Source: Yersinia massiliensis CCUG 53443
GTDB lineage: Bacteria; Pseudomonadota; Gammaproteobacteria; Enterobacterales; Enterobacteriaceae
Assembly (NCBI RefSeq): GCF_000312485.1
Contig: NZ_HE997645.1
Location: 1 to 64,000 of the forward strand
DNA: 64,000 nucleotides
Direction: 5' to 3'
The translations under genes and the position numbers were made by a program. Positions within the stretch are counted from its first letter, which is position 1. Every line of letters starts with the position of its first letter. Under the pieces are notes generated by a model. It ran no database searches. It had not been told where the DNA came from and saw nothing but the letters and a program-made list of their open reading frames with translations. Shown in pieces: positions 1 through 9,567 of this stretch.

Positions 1-35
1 TCTTGCGGTCAATCTGACGGTAACGCGGGAGGCAG

Positions 36-63
36 ATAATACGCTTTCCCGCCACAGAGTCAA
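36..63 (-). promoter_or_regulatory. rRNA operon promoter P2
   Basis: Read leftward, a -35 TTGACT (58-63) and a -10 TATTAT (36-41) are separated by 16 bases. The surrounding sequence closely resembles enterobacterial rrn P2 promoters (TTGACTCTGT, then a GCGTATTAT-type -10). Together with the P1 promoter just upstream it indicates a 16S-23S-5S operon that begins just beyond the left edge. The rRNA genes themselves are not in the window. Confidence 0.88.
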
Positions 64-133
64 TCACTTAATTTACTCTGACCGACTCGGCTACTTTGTG
101 AAGTTGCTCACAGCACCGTCTCGATGGATGCGC

Positions 134-161
134 ATTATAGGGAGCCGCTTCAGAATGGCAA
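134..161 (-). promoter_or_regulatory. rRNA operon promoter P1 with AT-rich upstream region
   Basis: Leftward -35 TTGCCA (156-161), 16-base spacer and a perfect -10 TATAAT (134-139), followed by a GC-rich stretch (GCGCATCC) like the stringent-control discriminator of rrn P1 promoters. Bases 162-205 are AT-rich, as expected for an UP element. P1 lies about 98 bases upstream of P2, the usual tandem layout. In E. coli gmhB is likewise the neighbour upstream of rrnH. Confidence 0.87.
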
Positions 162-210
162 GGGTTTATATTAAAGATTATTTCGTTTGCTGATTATTTA
201 TACACAATGA

Positions 211-777
211 TTATTTGTGCCGCATTTTTATCGCTTTTGGCAGGTCCGCTAGGCTATTAAGCACCCAATCTGCCGCCGCTTCGCCTTCTGCGGTAACAGG
301 CTTACCTGTGCGCACCAACACTTTAGTACCAATATTTGCTGCTAATGCTGCCTGCATATCTTCAATTTTGTCACCAACCATATAAGAAGCAGCCATATCG
401 ATGTTCATTTCATTCTGCGCTTGCAGTAACATGCCCGGCAATGGCTTGCGGCATTCACATATTTCACTGAACTCTGCGACACTGCCATCGGGGTGGTGAG
501 GGCAGAAATAGATACCATCCAAATCAACACCACGGTCAGCAAGGGACCAATCCATCCACTCGGTGAGGCTTAAAAATTGCGCTTCGGTAAACATACCGCG
601 AGCAATGCCCGATTGATTGGTGACTAAGACCAAGGCAAAACCCATTTCTTTCAATTCACGACAGGCATCTATTACACCGTCTATAAATTGAAAATTATCT
701 ATTTCGTGAACATAACCGTGGTCGACATTAATTGTGCCATCACGATCTAAAAATATTGCGGGAACGGGCTGAGTCAC
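211..777 (-). CDS. gmhB: D-glycero-beta-D-manno-heptose 1,7-bisphosphate 7-phosphatase
   Basis: A 188-residue cytoplasmic HAD-family phosphatase. It removes the C7 phosphate of heptose bisphosphate on the route to ADP-heptose for the LPS inner core. The nucleophile motif DRDGT is at residues 11-15, the TNQSGI loop follows near residue 53, and the late acidic motif is GDKIEDM. The Cys/His cluster CPHHPDG...CECRKP is the structural zinc site of GmhB. Length matches the family. The gene lies just upstream of the rRNA promoters and diverges from metN, as in E. coli. Confidence 0.95.
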   Translation of the reverse strand: MTQPVPAIFLDRDGTINVDHGYVHEIDNFQFIDGVIDACRELKEMGFALVLVTNQSGIARGMFTEAQFLSLTEWMDWSLADRGVDLDGIYFCPHHPDGSVAEFSEICECRKPLPGMLLQAQNEMNIDMAASYMVGDKIEDMQAALAANIGTKVLVRTGKPVTAEGEAAADWVLNSLADLPKAIKMRHK

Positions 778-861
778 TTATATGCTCCTGAAGGCTGTAA
801 ACCCCGCTAGTATCGCATGTTTCATTACCGATTGAGAATGGAAGAGAATCAGTGTTGCCAG

Positions 862-900
862 TTGACTTAGCCGTCTAGACGCCTTAACATCCAATCCATA
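862..900 (+). promoter_or_regulatory. metNIQ promoter overlapped by MetJ operator
   Basis: A -35 TTGACT (862-867) and -10 TAACAT (885-890) are 17 bases apart. Tandem 8-bp met boxes resembling AGACGTCT overlap them: AGCCGTCT (869-876), AGACGCCT (877-884) and weaker units at 885-892 and 893-900. Known MetJ repressor with S-adenosylmethionine binds such tandem boxes, so repression by methionine excess is the likely control. Confidence 0.85.
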
Positions 901-963
901 CTTTGGTTCTGCTGAAGTTTACTTTTTATCTAGCCACGGAAATAACGATAAAATAAGAATAAT

Positions 964-1995
964 ATGATTAAACTTTCTCACATCAGCAAAGTGTTCCAGC
1001 AGGGTTCGCGCACGATTACCGCGCTTTCAGACGTGAGTCTACACGTCCCCGCTGGACAAATTTATGGCGTTATTGGTGCTTCGGGTGCCGGTAAAAGTAC
1101 GCTAATTCGGTGCGCCAATATGTTAGAACGCCCTACTAGCGGGCAAGTTCTGGTCGATGGGCAAGATCTTACTGCTTTATCTGAAGGCCAACTGACACGC
1201 GCTCGCCGCCAAATCGGCATGATTTTTCAACATTTTAATCTGCTTTCATCTCGTACCGTGTATGGCAATATCGCGTTGCCACTCGAATTGGACAACACAC
1301 CACGCGCAGATATAAAGAAGAGAGTTACCGAATTATTAGATTTAGTGGGCTTGGCCGATAAGCAAGATGCCTATCCCGCCAACCTTTCGGGCGGCCAAAA
1401 GCAGCGTGTCGCTATCGCTCGTGCACTGGCTAGCAACCCAAAAGTACTGTTGTGTGATGAGGCCACCAGCGCACTGGACCCAGCAACGACTCGCTCAATT
1501 CTGGAATTACTGAAAGACATTAACCGCCGTTTGGGCCTGACTATTTTACTGATCACCCATGAAATGGACGTTGTGAAACGCATTTGTGATCAGGTTGCCG
1601 TTATCAGTGACGGTAAATTGATTGAAAAAGACAGTGTGAGCGAAGTGTTCTCTCATCCAAAAACGCCGTTGGCTCAACAATTCATTCAATCAACGCTACA
1701 TTTAGATATTCCAGAGGATTACGCCCAGCGAATGACCCAAGAGCCATCTACCGACCGTGTGCCATTGCTGAAATTGGAATTTACCGGTAAATCTGTCGAT
1801 GCGCCGTTGATTTCACAAGCCGTTCGCCGTTTCAACATAGATATCGGTATCCTGAGTTCGCAAATGGACTATGCCGGTGGCGTTAAATTTGGCGTCATGT
1901 TGGCGGAGCTGCATGGCGATAATCAAGATGGTCTCGCTGCCATCAAGTTTTTGCAAGATCATCATGTAAAAGTAGAGGTTCTAGGTTATGTCTGA
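964..1995 (+). CDS. metN: Methionine ABC importer, ATP-binding subunit
   Basis: A 343-residue ATPase that drives uptake of D- and L-methionine through MetI. Walker [10 protein letters not shown] is at residues 38-46, the ABC signature LSGGQKQR at 141-148 and the Walker B region [12 protein letters not shown] begins at 161. The last 80 or so residues form the regulatory NIL domain that senses intracellular methionine in this family. It is the first gene of metNIQ, behind the MetJ operator, and overlaps metI by 8 bases. Confidence 0.97.
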   Translation: MIKLSHISKVFQQGSRTITALSDVSLHVPAGQIYGVIGASGAGKSTLIRCANMLERPTSGQVLVDGQDLTALSEGQLTRARRQIGMIFQHFNLLSSRTVYGNIALPLELDNTPRADIKKRVTELLDLVGLADKQDAYPANLSGGQKQRVAIARALASNPKVLLCDEATSALDPATTRSILELLKDINRRLGLTILLITHEMDVVKRICDQVAVISDGKLIEKDSVSEVFSHPKTPLAQQFIQSTLHLDIPEDYAQRMTQEPSTDRVPLLKLEFTGKSVDAPLISQAVRRFNIDIGILSSQMDYAGGVKFGVMLAELHGDNQDGLAAIKFLQDHHVKVEVLGYV

Positions 1996-2641
1996 GGCAA
2001 TGATGTGGTTAATGGGCCGAGGCGTCTGGGAAACTCTGATGATGACTTTTGTGTCTGGTTTCTTTGGCTTTGTTTTAGGATTGCCGGTCGGGGTTCTGCT
2101 GTATGTCACCCGCCCAGGGCAAATTATCGCCAATAATAAGATTTACCGCAGCCTTTCTGGGGTAGTGAATGTCTTCCGCTCCATACCTTTTATCATCTTA
2201 TTGGTATGGATGATTCCATTTACCCGAATGATTGTTGGAACCTCCATTGGTTTACAGGCTGCGATTGTGCCATTAACTGTTGGGGCCGCACCATTTATTG
2301 CACGTATGGTTGAAAACGCGTTACTGGAGATCCCATCCGGTCTGGTTGAAGCGGCGCGTGCAATGGGTGCAACACCCATGCAAATTATTAAAAAGGTGCT
2401 GTTGCCAGAGGCCCTTCCGGGCCTGGTTAATGCTGCCACTATTACCCTAATTACCCTTGTAGGCTATTCCGCCATGGGGGGAGCAGTCGGTGCCGGTGGT
2501 CTAGGCCAAATCGGTTACCAGTATGGTTACATTGGTTATAACGCCACTGTAATGAATACAGTATTAGTATTATTAGTAATTCTGGTTTATCTCATTCAGT
2601 TCAGTGGCGATCGGATAGTAAAAGCCGTCACCCACAAATAG
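1988..2641 (+). CDS. metI: Methionine ABC importer, permease subunit
   Basis: A 217-residue inner-membrane permease with about five hydrophobic segments. The cytoplasmic EAA loop ([12 protein letters not shown] onward, about residues 120-145) docks onto MetN. The start lies inside the end of metN, so translation is probably coupled. Length agrees with E. coli MetI (217). Confidence 0.97.
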   Translation: MSEAMMWLMGRGVWETLMMTFVSGFFGFVLGLPVGVLLYVTRPGQIIANNKIYRSLSGVVNVFRSIPFIILLVWMIPFTRMIVGTSIGLQAAIVPLTVGAAPFIARMVENALLEIPSGLVEAARAMGATPMQIIKKVLLPEALPGLVNAATITLITLVGYSAMGGAVGAGGLGQIGYQYGYIGYNATVMNTVLVLLVILVYLIQFSGDRIVKAVTHK

Positions 2642-2716
2642 TTATCACGCTATACATTATATCGCGACTGCCTCACACAGCGGCGCACCTTAACGAAGGT
2701 CTATAGAGGAAGGGAT

Positions 2717-3532
2717 ATGTCTTTAAAATTCAAATCTATCGCGGCAGTCAGCGCACTTATTGGTACTCTGGCTCTCGTGGGTTGCGGCCCAGCAGAAAAA
2801 GATCCAAACCACATCAAAGTGGGTGTTATTGTCGGTGCTGAGCAACAAGTTGCTGAAGTCGCACAAAAAGTCGCAAAAGACAAATACGGTCTGGATGTGG
2901 AGTTGGTGACGTTCAACGACTATGTGTTGCCAAACGAAGCGCTGAGTAAAGGTGATATCGACCTGAACGCTTTCCAGCATAAACCTTATTTGGATCAGCA
3001 AATCAAAGACCGTGGCTACAAATTGGTTTCAGTCGGTAACTCATTCGTCTACCCAATTGCTGGTTACTCTAAAAAAATCAAATCATTGGAAGAACTGCAA
3101 CCGGGTTCTCAAGTTGCATTGCCAAACGATCCAACTAACTTAGGCCGTTCGCTGTTACTACTGGAAAAAGTGGGTCTGATTAAACTGAAAGACGGTGTCG
3201 GCTTGCTGCCAACCGTACTGGATGTGGTTGAGAACCCTAAAAATCTGAAGTTAGTTGAGCTGGAAGCACCTCAGTTGCCACGTTCTTTGGATGACCAACA
3301 GATCGCATTAGCGATTATCAATACCACCTATGCAAGCCAAATTGGTCTGACGCCAGCGAAAGATGGCCTGTTTGTGGAAGATAAAGAATCACCTTATGTT
3401 AATTTGATCGTCGCTCGCGAAGATAATAAAGATGCGGAAAATGTGAAGAAATTCGTCCAAGCATACCAGTCTGACGAAGTTTATAACGCCGCTGATAAAG
3501 CCTTTAACGGCGGTGCAGTTAAAGGTTGGTAA
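2717..3532 (+). CDS. metQ: Methionine-binding lipoprotein of MetNIQ importer
   Basis: A 271-residue substrate-binding protein of the NLPA/MetQ family. The N-terminus has a lipoprotein signal with lipobox LVGC, making Cys23 the lipidated residue, so it should be anchored in the inner membrane facing the periplasm. A good Shine-Dalgarno (AGAGGAAGG) precedes the ATG. The 75-base gap from metI contains no clear terminator, and a strong terminator follows metQ, closing the operon. Confidence 0.97.
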   Translation: MSLKFKSIAAVSALIGTLALVGCGPAEKDPNHIKVGVIVGAEQQVAEVAQKVAKDKYGLDVELVTFNDYVLPNEALSKGDIDLNAFQHKPYLDQQIKDRGYKLVSVGNSFVYPIAGYSKKIKSLEELQPGSQVALPNDPTNLGRSLLLLEKVGLIKLKDGVGLLPTVLDVVENPKNLKLVELEAPQLPRSLDDQQIALAIINTTYASQIGLTPAKDGLFVEDKESPYVNLIVAREDNKDAENVKKFVQAYQSDEVYNAADKAFNGGAVKGW

Positions 3533-3595
3533 TCAATAATTGATTACATTGCTGGATATAACACCGGCTAAATACGGTGTTTAGGAAATATATTG

Positions 3596-3625
3596 CAAGA
3601 CGGGCTATGGCCCGTCTTGTTATTT
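3596..3625 (+). terminator. Rho-independent terminator after metQ
   Basis: A perfect 10-bp stem, CAAGACGGGC pairing with GCCCGTCTTG, encloses a 4-base loop and is followed by TTATTT. A weaker hairpin (ACACCG...CGGTGT) sits at about 3561-3581. Confidence 0.85.
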
Positions 3626-3679
3626 GCAAAATAGATTGCTTCAATAGCGCCTCTTAAATAAAAAGGCTGAGGAATTTCT

Positions 3680-4087
3680 ATGCGCGCGTTACCTCTGTGC
3701 CTGTTGGCCCTTTCGCTAACTGGATGCTCCATGTTTCAATCAAAGCCATCCATCACAGAAACTCCGGTAAAACAACCACCGCCAGTGACTAAAACCAGTC
3801 CAACGGTCGCCCCTCGTCCTGCGCCAGTAAAACTCTATAAAAGTGCAGAAGAGCTTGTTGGTAAGCCTTTTCGTGATTTAGGCGAAGTGTCTGGTGAATC
3901 ATGTCAATCGACAGTTCAGGACTCTCCACCCAGTATCGCGACTGCCCGTAAAAGAATGCAGACCCGCGCTTCTTACATGAAGGCCAATGCAGTCTTGCTA
4001 CATGAATGCGAAATTCAAAGCGGTGTTCCTGGCTGCTATCAACAAGCTGTGTGCCAAGGTTCTGCGCTGAGTGTTTCATCAAAATGA
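3680..4087 (+). CDS. rcsF: Outer-membrane lipoprotein sensor of the Rcs stress system
   Basis: A 135-residue lipoprotein with lipobox LTGC (Cys16), then a Pro/Thr-rich linker (about 20-50) and a compact C-terminal domain. That domain has four cysteines (GESCQS, HECEI, PGCYQ, AVCQG), matching the two disulfides known in RcsF. RcsF detects envelope damage and activates the RcsC-RcsD-RcsB phosphorelay by displacing IgaA inhibition. Its stop overlaps the trmO start (ATGA). Confidence 0.95.
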   Translation: MRALPLCLLALSLTGCSMFQSKPSITETPVKQPPPVTKTSPTVAPRPAPVKLYKSAEELVGKPFRDLGEVSGESCQSTVQDSPPSIATARKRMQTRASYMKANAVLLHECEIQSGVPGCYQQAVCQGSALSVSSK

Positions 4088-4791
4088 GTGTTTTTTCCTT
4101 TAATCAGATCGGGGTGATCCGTTCACCCTATAAAGAAAAGTTTGCCGTACCGCGACAACCTGGTCTGATTGAAGATGGTGGTGGTGAGTTGCAATTATTA
4201 GCGCCTTATAACCAACCTGAAGCTGTGCGTGGCCTATCTGATTTTAGTCATCTTTGGGTGATGTTTGTTTTCCATCAAACCATGGAGGGTGGCTGGCGTC
4301 CCACTGTTCGACCACCTCGTTTGGGAGGCAATGCCCGAATGGGCGTCTTTGCTACTCGCTCCACTTTTCGGCCCAATCCTATTGGGATGTCTTTGATTGA
4401 GTTGAAAGGTGTGCGCTGTCAAGGCAGTGAGGTGGTTTTGGAACTAGGGAGCCTAGATCTAGTTGATGGTACGCCAGTCATTGATATAAAACCTTATTTG
4501 CCCTTTGCAGAGAGCCAACCGCAAGCACGAGCGGGTTTTGCTCAATTGGCACCTGATGCCAATATGCAGGTTGACTTCTCCACGGCCGCTGAACACCAAT
4601 TGTCACAGCAGCAAAAACGCTATCCGAATCTACGACGTTTCCTTACTCAGGTGCTAGCGCAAGACCCACGCCCTGCTTATCGAAAAGAAGATAGCGAAAG
4701 CCGAGAATATGCGGTTCTACTGCTGGAGTTTAACGTGCGTTGGCGGGTTATTGACCAGCAAACAGAAGTGTTATCCATCGACCCGTGTTAA
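4084..4791 (+). CDS. trmO: tRNA N6-methyl-threonylcarbamoyladenosine37 methyltransferase
   Basis: A 235-residue TrmO (TsaA/YaeB) family protein that methylates t6A37 to m6t6A in certain threonine tRNAs, using S-adenosylmethionine. Family features include FNQIGVIRSPYKEKFAVPRQPG-type sequence at the N-terminus and the conserved STFRPNPIGMS and DGTPVIDIKPYLP stretches. The frame is open 78 bases further upstream. The ATG at 4084 is chosen because it overlaps the rcsF stop by 4 bases and gives the E. coli length of 235. Confidence 0.94.
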   Translation: MSVFSFNQIGVIRSPYKEKFAVPRQPGLIEDGGGELQLLAPYNQPEAVRGLSDFSHLWVMFVFHQTMEGGWRPTVRPPRLGGNARMGVFATRSTFRPNPIGMSLIELKGVRCQGSEVVLELGSLDLVDGTPVIDIKPYLPFAESQPQARAGFAQLAPDANMQVDFSTAAEHQLSQQQKRYPNLRRFLTQVLAQDPRPAYRKEDSESREYAVLLLEFNVRWRVIDQQTEVLSIDPC

Positions 4792-4895
4792 ATTTGCCCT
4801 GCTCTCTTTTGACATCCCGTTCTCACTGGTAAACTAAACCACTTTTTACTTTTTTGGCTGCCTCTAACTTGCAGTGCTAATGGAACCAAAACATC

Positions 4896-6614
4896 ATGCG
4901 TACTAGCCAATATTTGCTCTCCACTCTTAAGGAGACACCTGCTGATGCTGAAGTGATCAGCCATCAACTCATGCTCCGTGCTGGGATGATTCGTAAACTG
5001 GCATCAGGTCTTTATACCTGGTTACCGACCGGTGTACGGGTGTTGAAGAAAGTCGAAAATATCGTGCGTGAAGAGATGAACAACGCCGGTGCTATCGAAG
5101 TTTCTATGCCTGTCGTGCAACCAGCCGACTTGTGGCAGGAAAGTGGTCGTTGGGAGCAATATGGCCCTGAGTTATTACGTTTTGTCGATCGCGGTGAACG
5201 TCCTTTCGTACTCGGCCCGACTCATGAAGAAGTGATCACTGACCTGATTCGCGGTGAGATCAACTCCTACAAACAACTGCCACTGAATTTCTTCCAAATT
5301 CAGACTAAGTTCCGTGATGAAGTTCGCCCACGTTTTGGCGTAATGCGTGCTCGTGAATTCCTGATGAAAGATGCCTATTCTTTCCATACAACTCAGGAAT
5401 CGCTGCAAGAAACTTACGATGCGATGTATACCGCTTACAGTAAGATTTTTGAGCGTATGGATCTGAATTTCCGTGCTGTACTCGCAGATACTGGCTCAAT
5501 TGGTGGCAGTGCATCCCATGAATTCCAAGTACTCGCTGAAAGCGGTGAAGACGATATCGTCTTCTCAACCGATTCTGATTACGCCGCAAATATTGAGTTT
5601 GCTGAAGCACTAGCGCCAACAGAGCCACGGGCAGCTGCATCGGAAGAACTGCGTATCGTGGATACGCCAAATGCAAAAACCATCGCTGAATTGGTCGAGC
5701 AGTTCAAACTGCCAATCGAGAAAACAGTGAAAACCCTGTTGGTCCATGCTCATGAAGAGAGTGGACATAAGCTGGTCGCGCTGCTGGTTCGCGGTGACCA
5801 CGAATTAAACGAAATCAAGGCTGAGAAATTACCACAAGTTGCCAAGCCACTGACATTCGCCACCGAAGAAGAAATTCGTGCTGCACTCGGCGCAGGTCCT
5901 GGTTCACTGGGCCCAGTTAACTTACCACTGCCGATTGTCGTTGACCGCTGTGTGGCAGTGATGAGTGATTTTGGTGCTGGTGCCAATATCGATGACAAAC
6001 ATTACTTCGGCATTAACTGGGAGCGTGATTTACCGCTGCCACACATTGCTGACTTGCGTAATGTCGTTGAAGGCGATATCAGTCCTGACGGTAAAGGGAC
6101 GCTGCAGATTAAACGCGGGATCGAAGTGGGTCATATATTCCAACTTGGGACCAAGTATTCAGAAGCAATGAAAGCAACGGTCCAAGGCGAAGATGGTCGT
6201 AACCAAGTGATGACCATGGGATGTTACGGTATCGGAGTCTCTCGTGTGGTTGCAGCAGCAATTGAACAGAATTATGACGACCGTGGCATTATTTGGCCGG
6301 ATGCAATTGCACCTTTCCAAGTTGCCATTCTGCCAATGAATATGCACAAATCTTTCCGTGTGAAAGAACTCGCAGAAGAGTTGTATGCCACGCTACGTTC
6401 TCAGGGTATTGACGTTATTCTTGACGATCGCAAAGAGCGTCCGGGTGTGATGTTTGCCGATATGGAATTGATTGGTGTGCCACACAATATTGTGATTGGC
6501 GATCGCAACCTCGATAGCGAAGAAGTGGAATACAAACATCGCCGTGCAGGTGAGAAGCAAATGATCAAAACCAGCGAAATCATTGATTTCTTACTGAGCC
6601 AGATCAAACGCTAA
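4896..6614 (+). CDS. proS: Proline-tRNA ligase
   Basis: A 572-residue class II aminoacyl-tRNA synthetase of the bacterial type, with an editing (INS) domain between motifs 2 and 3 that clears Ala-tRNA(Pro). Visible are motif 2 ([28 protein letters not shown] region), the INS domain (about residues 230-385), the GIGVSRV motif 3 and a C-terminal anticodon-binding domain. Length equals the E. coli enzyme. A strong terminator follows. Confidence 0.98.
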   Translation: MRTSQYLLSTLKETPADAEVISHQLMLRAGMIRKLASGLYTWLPTGVRVLKKVENIVREEMNNAGAIEVSMPVVQPADLWQESGRWEQYGPELLRFVDRGERPFVLGPTHEEVITDLIRGEINSYKQLPLNFFQIQTKFRDEVRPRFGVMRAREFLMKDAYSFHTTQESLQETYDAMYTAYSKIFERMDLNFRAVLADTGSIGGSASHEFQVLAESGEDDIVFSTDSDYAANIEFAEALAPTEPRAAASEELRIVDTPNAKTIAELVEQFKLPIEKTVKTLLVHAHEESGHKLVALLVRGDHELNEIKAEKLPQVAKPLTFATEEEIRAALGAGPGSLGPVNLPLPIVVDRCVAVMSDFGAGANIDDKHYFGINWERDLPLPHIADLRNVVEGDISPDGKGTLQIKRGIEVGHIFQLGTKYSEAMKATVQGEDGRNQVMTMGCYGIGVSRVVAAAIEQNYDDRGIIWPDAIAPFQVAILPMNMHKSFRVKELAEELYATLRSQGIDVILDDRKERPGVMFADMELIGVPHNIVIGDRNLDSEEVEYKHRRAGEKQMIKTSEIIDFLLSQIKR

Positions 6615-6635
6615 GTTAGGGATTTTGCTGATAAG

Positions 6636-6662
6636 GCCACTGGTTAACCAGTGGCTTTTTTT
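6636..6662 (+). terminator. Rho-independent terminator after proS
   Basis: A perfect 20-bp palindrome at 6636-6655 (GCCACTGGTT pairs with AACCAGTGGC) is followed by a run of seven T. It lies 21 bases after the proS stop and just before the end of the convergent nlpE. Confidence 0.9.
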
Positions 6663-6680
6663 ATCATTAATTAACGTACT

Positions 6681-7367
6681 TTATTGGCTGTCACAGTTTT
6701 TATTCGCATTAAACTGAATATCATCACCTGCCGGAATCAGCATTTTATCCAACTGCCCTTCTTCCATCGAAGGCCGAATATCAAAATGACCATTAAGCGT
6801 CAGGAATACAGGTTCGCCTGCATTTTTACGAGCCTTCAAATATCCCTTTTCCAACGCAATATTATTCTCTACTGGGAATGTTTTTCCCGTCGCGCAATCC
6901 GTGAAAACCGCTGCATCTGCAAAATATTTATACATACCACTTAATGGCATCGGGGTTTTAGGTGTAGCTTGATCGCTCGGCGCCAATTGATAATTCAACT
7001 TCGATTGGATAGGTAAACCTTGCTGATCGAGCATAACCAGATTCTTACCGACAGGTCGGAAATAACGCTTATCTCCCCGCCCGTTAGTTAAGACTAATTT
7101 ATCCGCAGTACGCGCCCACTTACCATACTCAGCAAAGGACTGATCACCGTCTTTGCTGCCAAGATAAACCTCTTTCAGGATAAACGTACCATCGCTATCA
7201 AGAAAAAGTGAGGTATCCAATCCACTACAATCTGCACAGGGTAATACACCCTGATAACTTTGCTGCATCGGTTGTAGTGCCTGCTCAACCGGCTGATGCC
7301 GATTGTTGCAACCGAATAGTGACAGCGCACCTACTGCCACAAACAGCGAAATTGCTAATTTATTCAC
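6681..7367 (-). CDS. nlpE: Outer-membrane lipoprotein NlpE (CutF), Cpx activator
   Basis: A 228-residue lipoprotein with signal peptide and lipobox LFGC (Cys20). The N-terminal beta-barrel domain carries the conserved CADC motif (Cys44, Cys47), and a C-terminal OB-like domain follows. NlpE signals lipoprotein-trafficking and redox defects, and surface contact, to the CpxA kinase. Last gene of the leftward yaeQ-arfB-nlpE group. The E. coli neighbour yaeF is absent here. Confidence 0.94.
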   Translation of the reverse strand: MNKLAISLFVAVGALSLFGCNNRHQPVEQALQPMQQSYQGVLPCADCSGLDTSLFLDSDGTFILKEVYLGSKDGDQSFAEYGKWARTADKLVLTNGRGDKRYFRPVGKNLVMLDQQGLPIQSKLNYQLAPSDQATPKTPMPLSGMYKYFADAAVFTDCATGKTFPVENNIALEKGYLKARKNAGEPVFLTLNGHFDIRPSMEEGQLDKMLIPAGDDIQFNANKNCDSQ

Positions 7368-7418
7368 AGTTATTCTCCCGTACTGTGTTCGATAATAAGA
7401 TTTGAAGCCTTTTTAGCA

Positions 7419-7835
7419 TCATGCCTGATGTATTTTACCGCGCAGTGCTTTTATTGCGCCTTTGCGGACTTTGCCTTCAACTCGTCTAATTTTTGAGCCT
7501 TTGGTGGGTTTCGTCGCGCGGCGGGACTTTTCCACCACCATCGCCTGACGAATTAATGCCACCAACCGCGCTAAAGCTGCCTCACGATTCATATCTTGGC
7601 TACGGTATTCCTGCGCTTTAATAATGACGATGCCGTCAGCCGTCATCAAATGACTATTAAGTAATAATAACTTTTCTTTATAATACTCTGGCAGGCTTGA
7701 TGCCTTGATGTCAAAGCGCAAATGAATAGCAGTTGAGGTTTTGTTAACATGCTGGCCACCCGCCCCCTGCGATCGAATCGCGGTCAATTCAATCTCACTG
7801 TCGGGTAAGCTAACGTTATTAGATATAATCAGCAC
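7419..7835 (-). CDS. arfB: Alternative ribosome-rescue peptidyl-tRNA hydrolase ArfB
   Basis: A 138-residue class I release-factor-like protein. It hydrolyses peptidyl-tRNA on ribosomes stalled without a stop codon. The catalytic GGQ lies in [11 protein letters not shown], and the basic C-terminal tail ([10 protein letters not shown]...[13 protein letters not shown]) is the part that enters the empty mRNA channel. The frame is open to an ATG at 7859, but the GTG at 7835 gives [12 protein letters not shown], which aligns with the E. coli start. It lies 2 bases after the yaeQ stop, so coupling is likely. Confidence 0.9.
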   Translation of the reverse strand: MLIISNNVSLPDSEIELTAIRSQGAGGQHVNKTSTAIHLRFDIKASSLPEYYKEKLLLLNSHLMTADGIVIIKAQEYRSQDMNREAALARLVALIRQAMVVEKSRRATKPTKGSKIRRVEGKVRKGAIKALRGKIHQA

Positions 7836-7837
7836 GT

Positions 7838-8386
7838 TTATTGTCCATTGCTTTGCCATTCAGCAAAACTAATTTCCAGACTATTCTCATCATCTGATAG
7901 CCAGATAGTCCCTTCTTGCAGCGTAGCTTGCAATGACATATTTCGATTAGACAACGCAGCCAACTTTGCCATCTGTTCGTCATCGAGGAAACGCACTTTA
8001 AGATTGCGGTGCCCTGATAACTTCTCCTGGACTTGTGGCCACCACACTTTAGCTGCCCGTTCACTATAAGCGTACAAAACAACTTGCTGCGATTGATTGC
8101 AGGCTTTTCGTAGCCGTTTTTCTTCTGGAAGCCCTAACTCTACCCAAAGCTCGATGCCATTATGATCATTGTGACGCCAGATCTCTGGCTCATCATCAGC
8201 ACTCAGCCCTTTGGTAAATTGCAAACGCTCGTCAGCATGACAAATCCATGCCAACAAGCGTAACATCATGCGCTGGTCGGTTTCAGAAGGGTGTTGCGCT
8301 ATCGTCAGGTTAACATCCTGAAAAAAATTACGATCCATATCCGCGATATTAACAACAGCTTTATGGATGGTTGCTTTTAGTGCCAT
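7838..8386 (-). CDS. yaeQ: YaeQ family protein
   Basis: A 182-residue member of the YaeQ family (PD-(D/E)XK-like fold), of unsettled cellular role. E. coli YaeQ was once proposed as a suppressor of RfaH loss. I start it at [20 protein letters not shown], which matches E. coli. The frame stays open to an upstream ATG at 8452, but that extension has no family similarity. First gene of a compact leftward group with arfB and nlpE. Confidence 0.88.
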   Translation of the reverse strand: MALKATIHKAVVNIADMDRNFFQDVNLTIAQHPSETDQRMMLRLLAWICHADERLQFTKGLSADDEPEIWRHNDHNGIELWVELGLPEEKRLRKACNQSQQVVLYAYSERAAKVWWPQVQEKLSGHRNLKVRFLDDEQMAKLAALSNRNMSLQATLQEGTIWLSDDENSLEISFAEWQSNGQ

Positions 8387-8591
8387 GAGTGACCTCTTAA
8401 ATATCTGACGCACAGTGTACTTGATCAGGTCTGCCAGCAGCCAGCCAACCATGCGTAAAGAGAGCTATTAATGGTATCAATACAAGAAATAAACCTTATA
8501 TAGCACTCTAATATCTCCATCACTCCTGTGCTATAGTCCTTATAAGTTCAGAGTTTATCTTCGTAGGTTGACGGTGTGGCGTATCCACTGA

Positions 8592-9075
<484 letters not shown>

Positions 9076-9091
9076 TTCCCTCGCTTTATAT

Positions 9092-9118
9092 GGGCCGCTG
9101 AAAAGCGGCCCTAATGTT
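9092..9118 (+). terminator. Probable terminator hairpin after rof
   Basis: GGGCCGCT (9092-9099) pairs with AGCGGCCC (9104-9111) across a GAAA loop. The trailing tract (TAATGTTT) is only weakly T-rich, so termination may be partial. Confidence 0.6.
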
Positions 9119-9142
9119 TCAGCCGCCCTCAGTTCCAGACCG

Positions 9143-9184
9143 TTATGGCTTTAGACTGGCTGGTTATGGTTTTAGACTGGCATA
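9143..9184. repeat. 21-bp tandem duplication of the cytochrome gene 3' end
   Basis: The block 9143-9160 recurs at 9164-9181 with a single difference, a period of 21 bases. On the coding (minus) strand each copy reads Ala-Ser-Leu-Lys-Pro-stop in the same frame; the only change is a synonymous Lys codon (AAA/AAG). The second copy lies wholly beyond the first stop. Confidence 0.85.
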
Positions 9185-9481
9185 GTAAGCGGCCAGATCA
9201 GAGAAATCCTCGTCAGATAAATTAGCGACATAAGCACGCATCACTTCAGCTTGCCCCCCTGTACGCCCACCTTTTTTATATGCCGCTAAGGATTGCTCCA
9301 AATACAAGGCATTTTGACCCGCTAAATTGGGGTACATTGGCACTGATACTTTGCCATTCATACCATGGCATGCCACACAACTGGCAGACTTTGCTCGCCC
9401 GGCTTCGATGTCATTTTTGGCGAGTACTGAAAAACTGCACAATCCCAGTAACACTAACGTACTGACGACTAATTTCATCAT
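9164..9481 (-). CDS. Small periplasmic c-type cytochrome
   Basis: A 105-residue protein with a cleavable signal peptide (about residues 1-21, ending SVLA) and one haem-binding motif CVACH (residues 35-39). The following MYPNLAGQ and the C-terminal [16 protein letters not shown] resemble single-domain cytochromes of the c4/c553 type, so it is probably a soluble periplasmic electron carrier. Either Met of the PMYPNLAG segment or the later VMRAY segment could be the sixth ligand. It has no counterpart between rof and tilS in E. coli. Its partner oxidase or reductase cannot be told from this region. Confidence 0.85.
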   Translation of the reverse strand: MMKLVVSTLVLLGLCSFSVLAKNDIEAGRAKSASCVACHGMNGKVSVPMYPNLAGQNALYLEQSLAAYKKGGRTGGQAEVMRAYVANLSDEDFSDLAAYYASLKP

Positions 9482-9493
9482 TGCTCCTCACTC

Positions 9494-9517
9494 AATATCC
9501 TTCAAATTGCAGGTTGC
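9494..9517. repeat. Short repeat related to copies at 19154 and 36601
   Basis: AATATCCTTCAAATTGCAGG and the following bases resemble sequences at 19154-19188 and 36601-36638 (core ATAcCCTTCA, then TTGAA and TGC). All three are intergenic. Such degenerate copies are common in Yersinia and relatives, but similarity here is short. Confidence 0.4.
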
Positions 9518-9567
9518 TAGATGACTCTGGTTTGCCACCGTCCTGCACCGTACGTCGTACTTATTAT

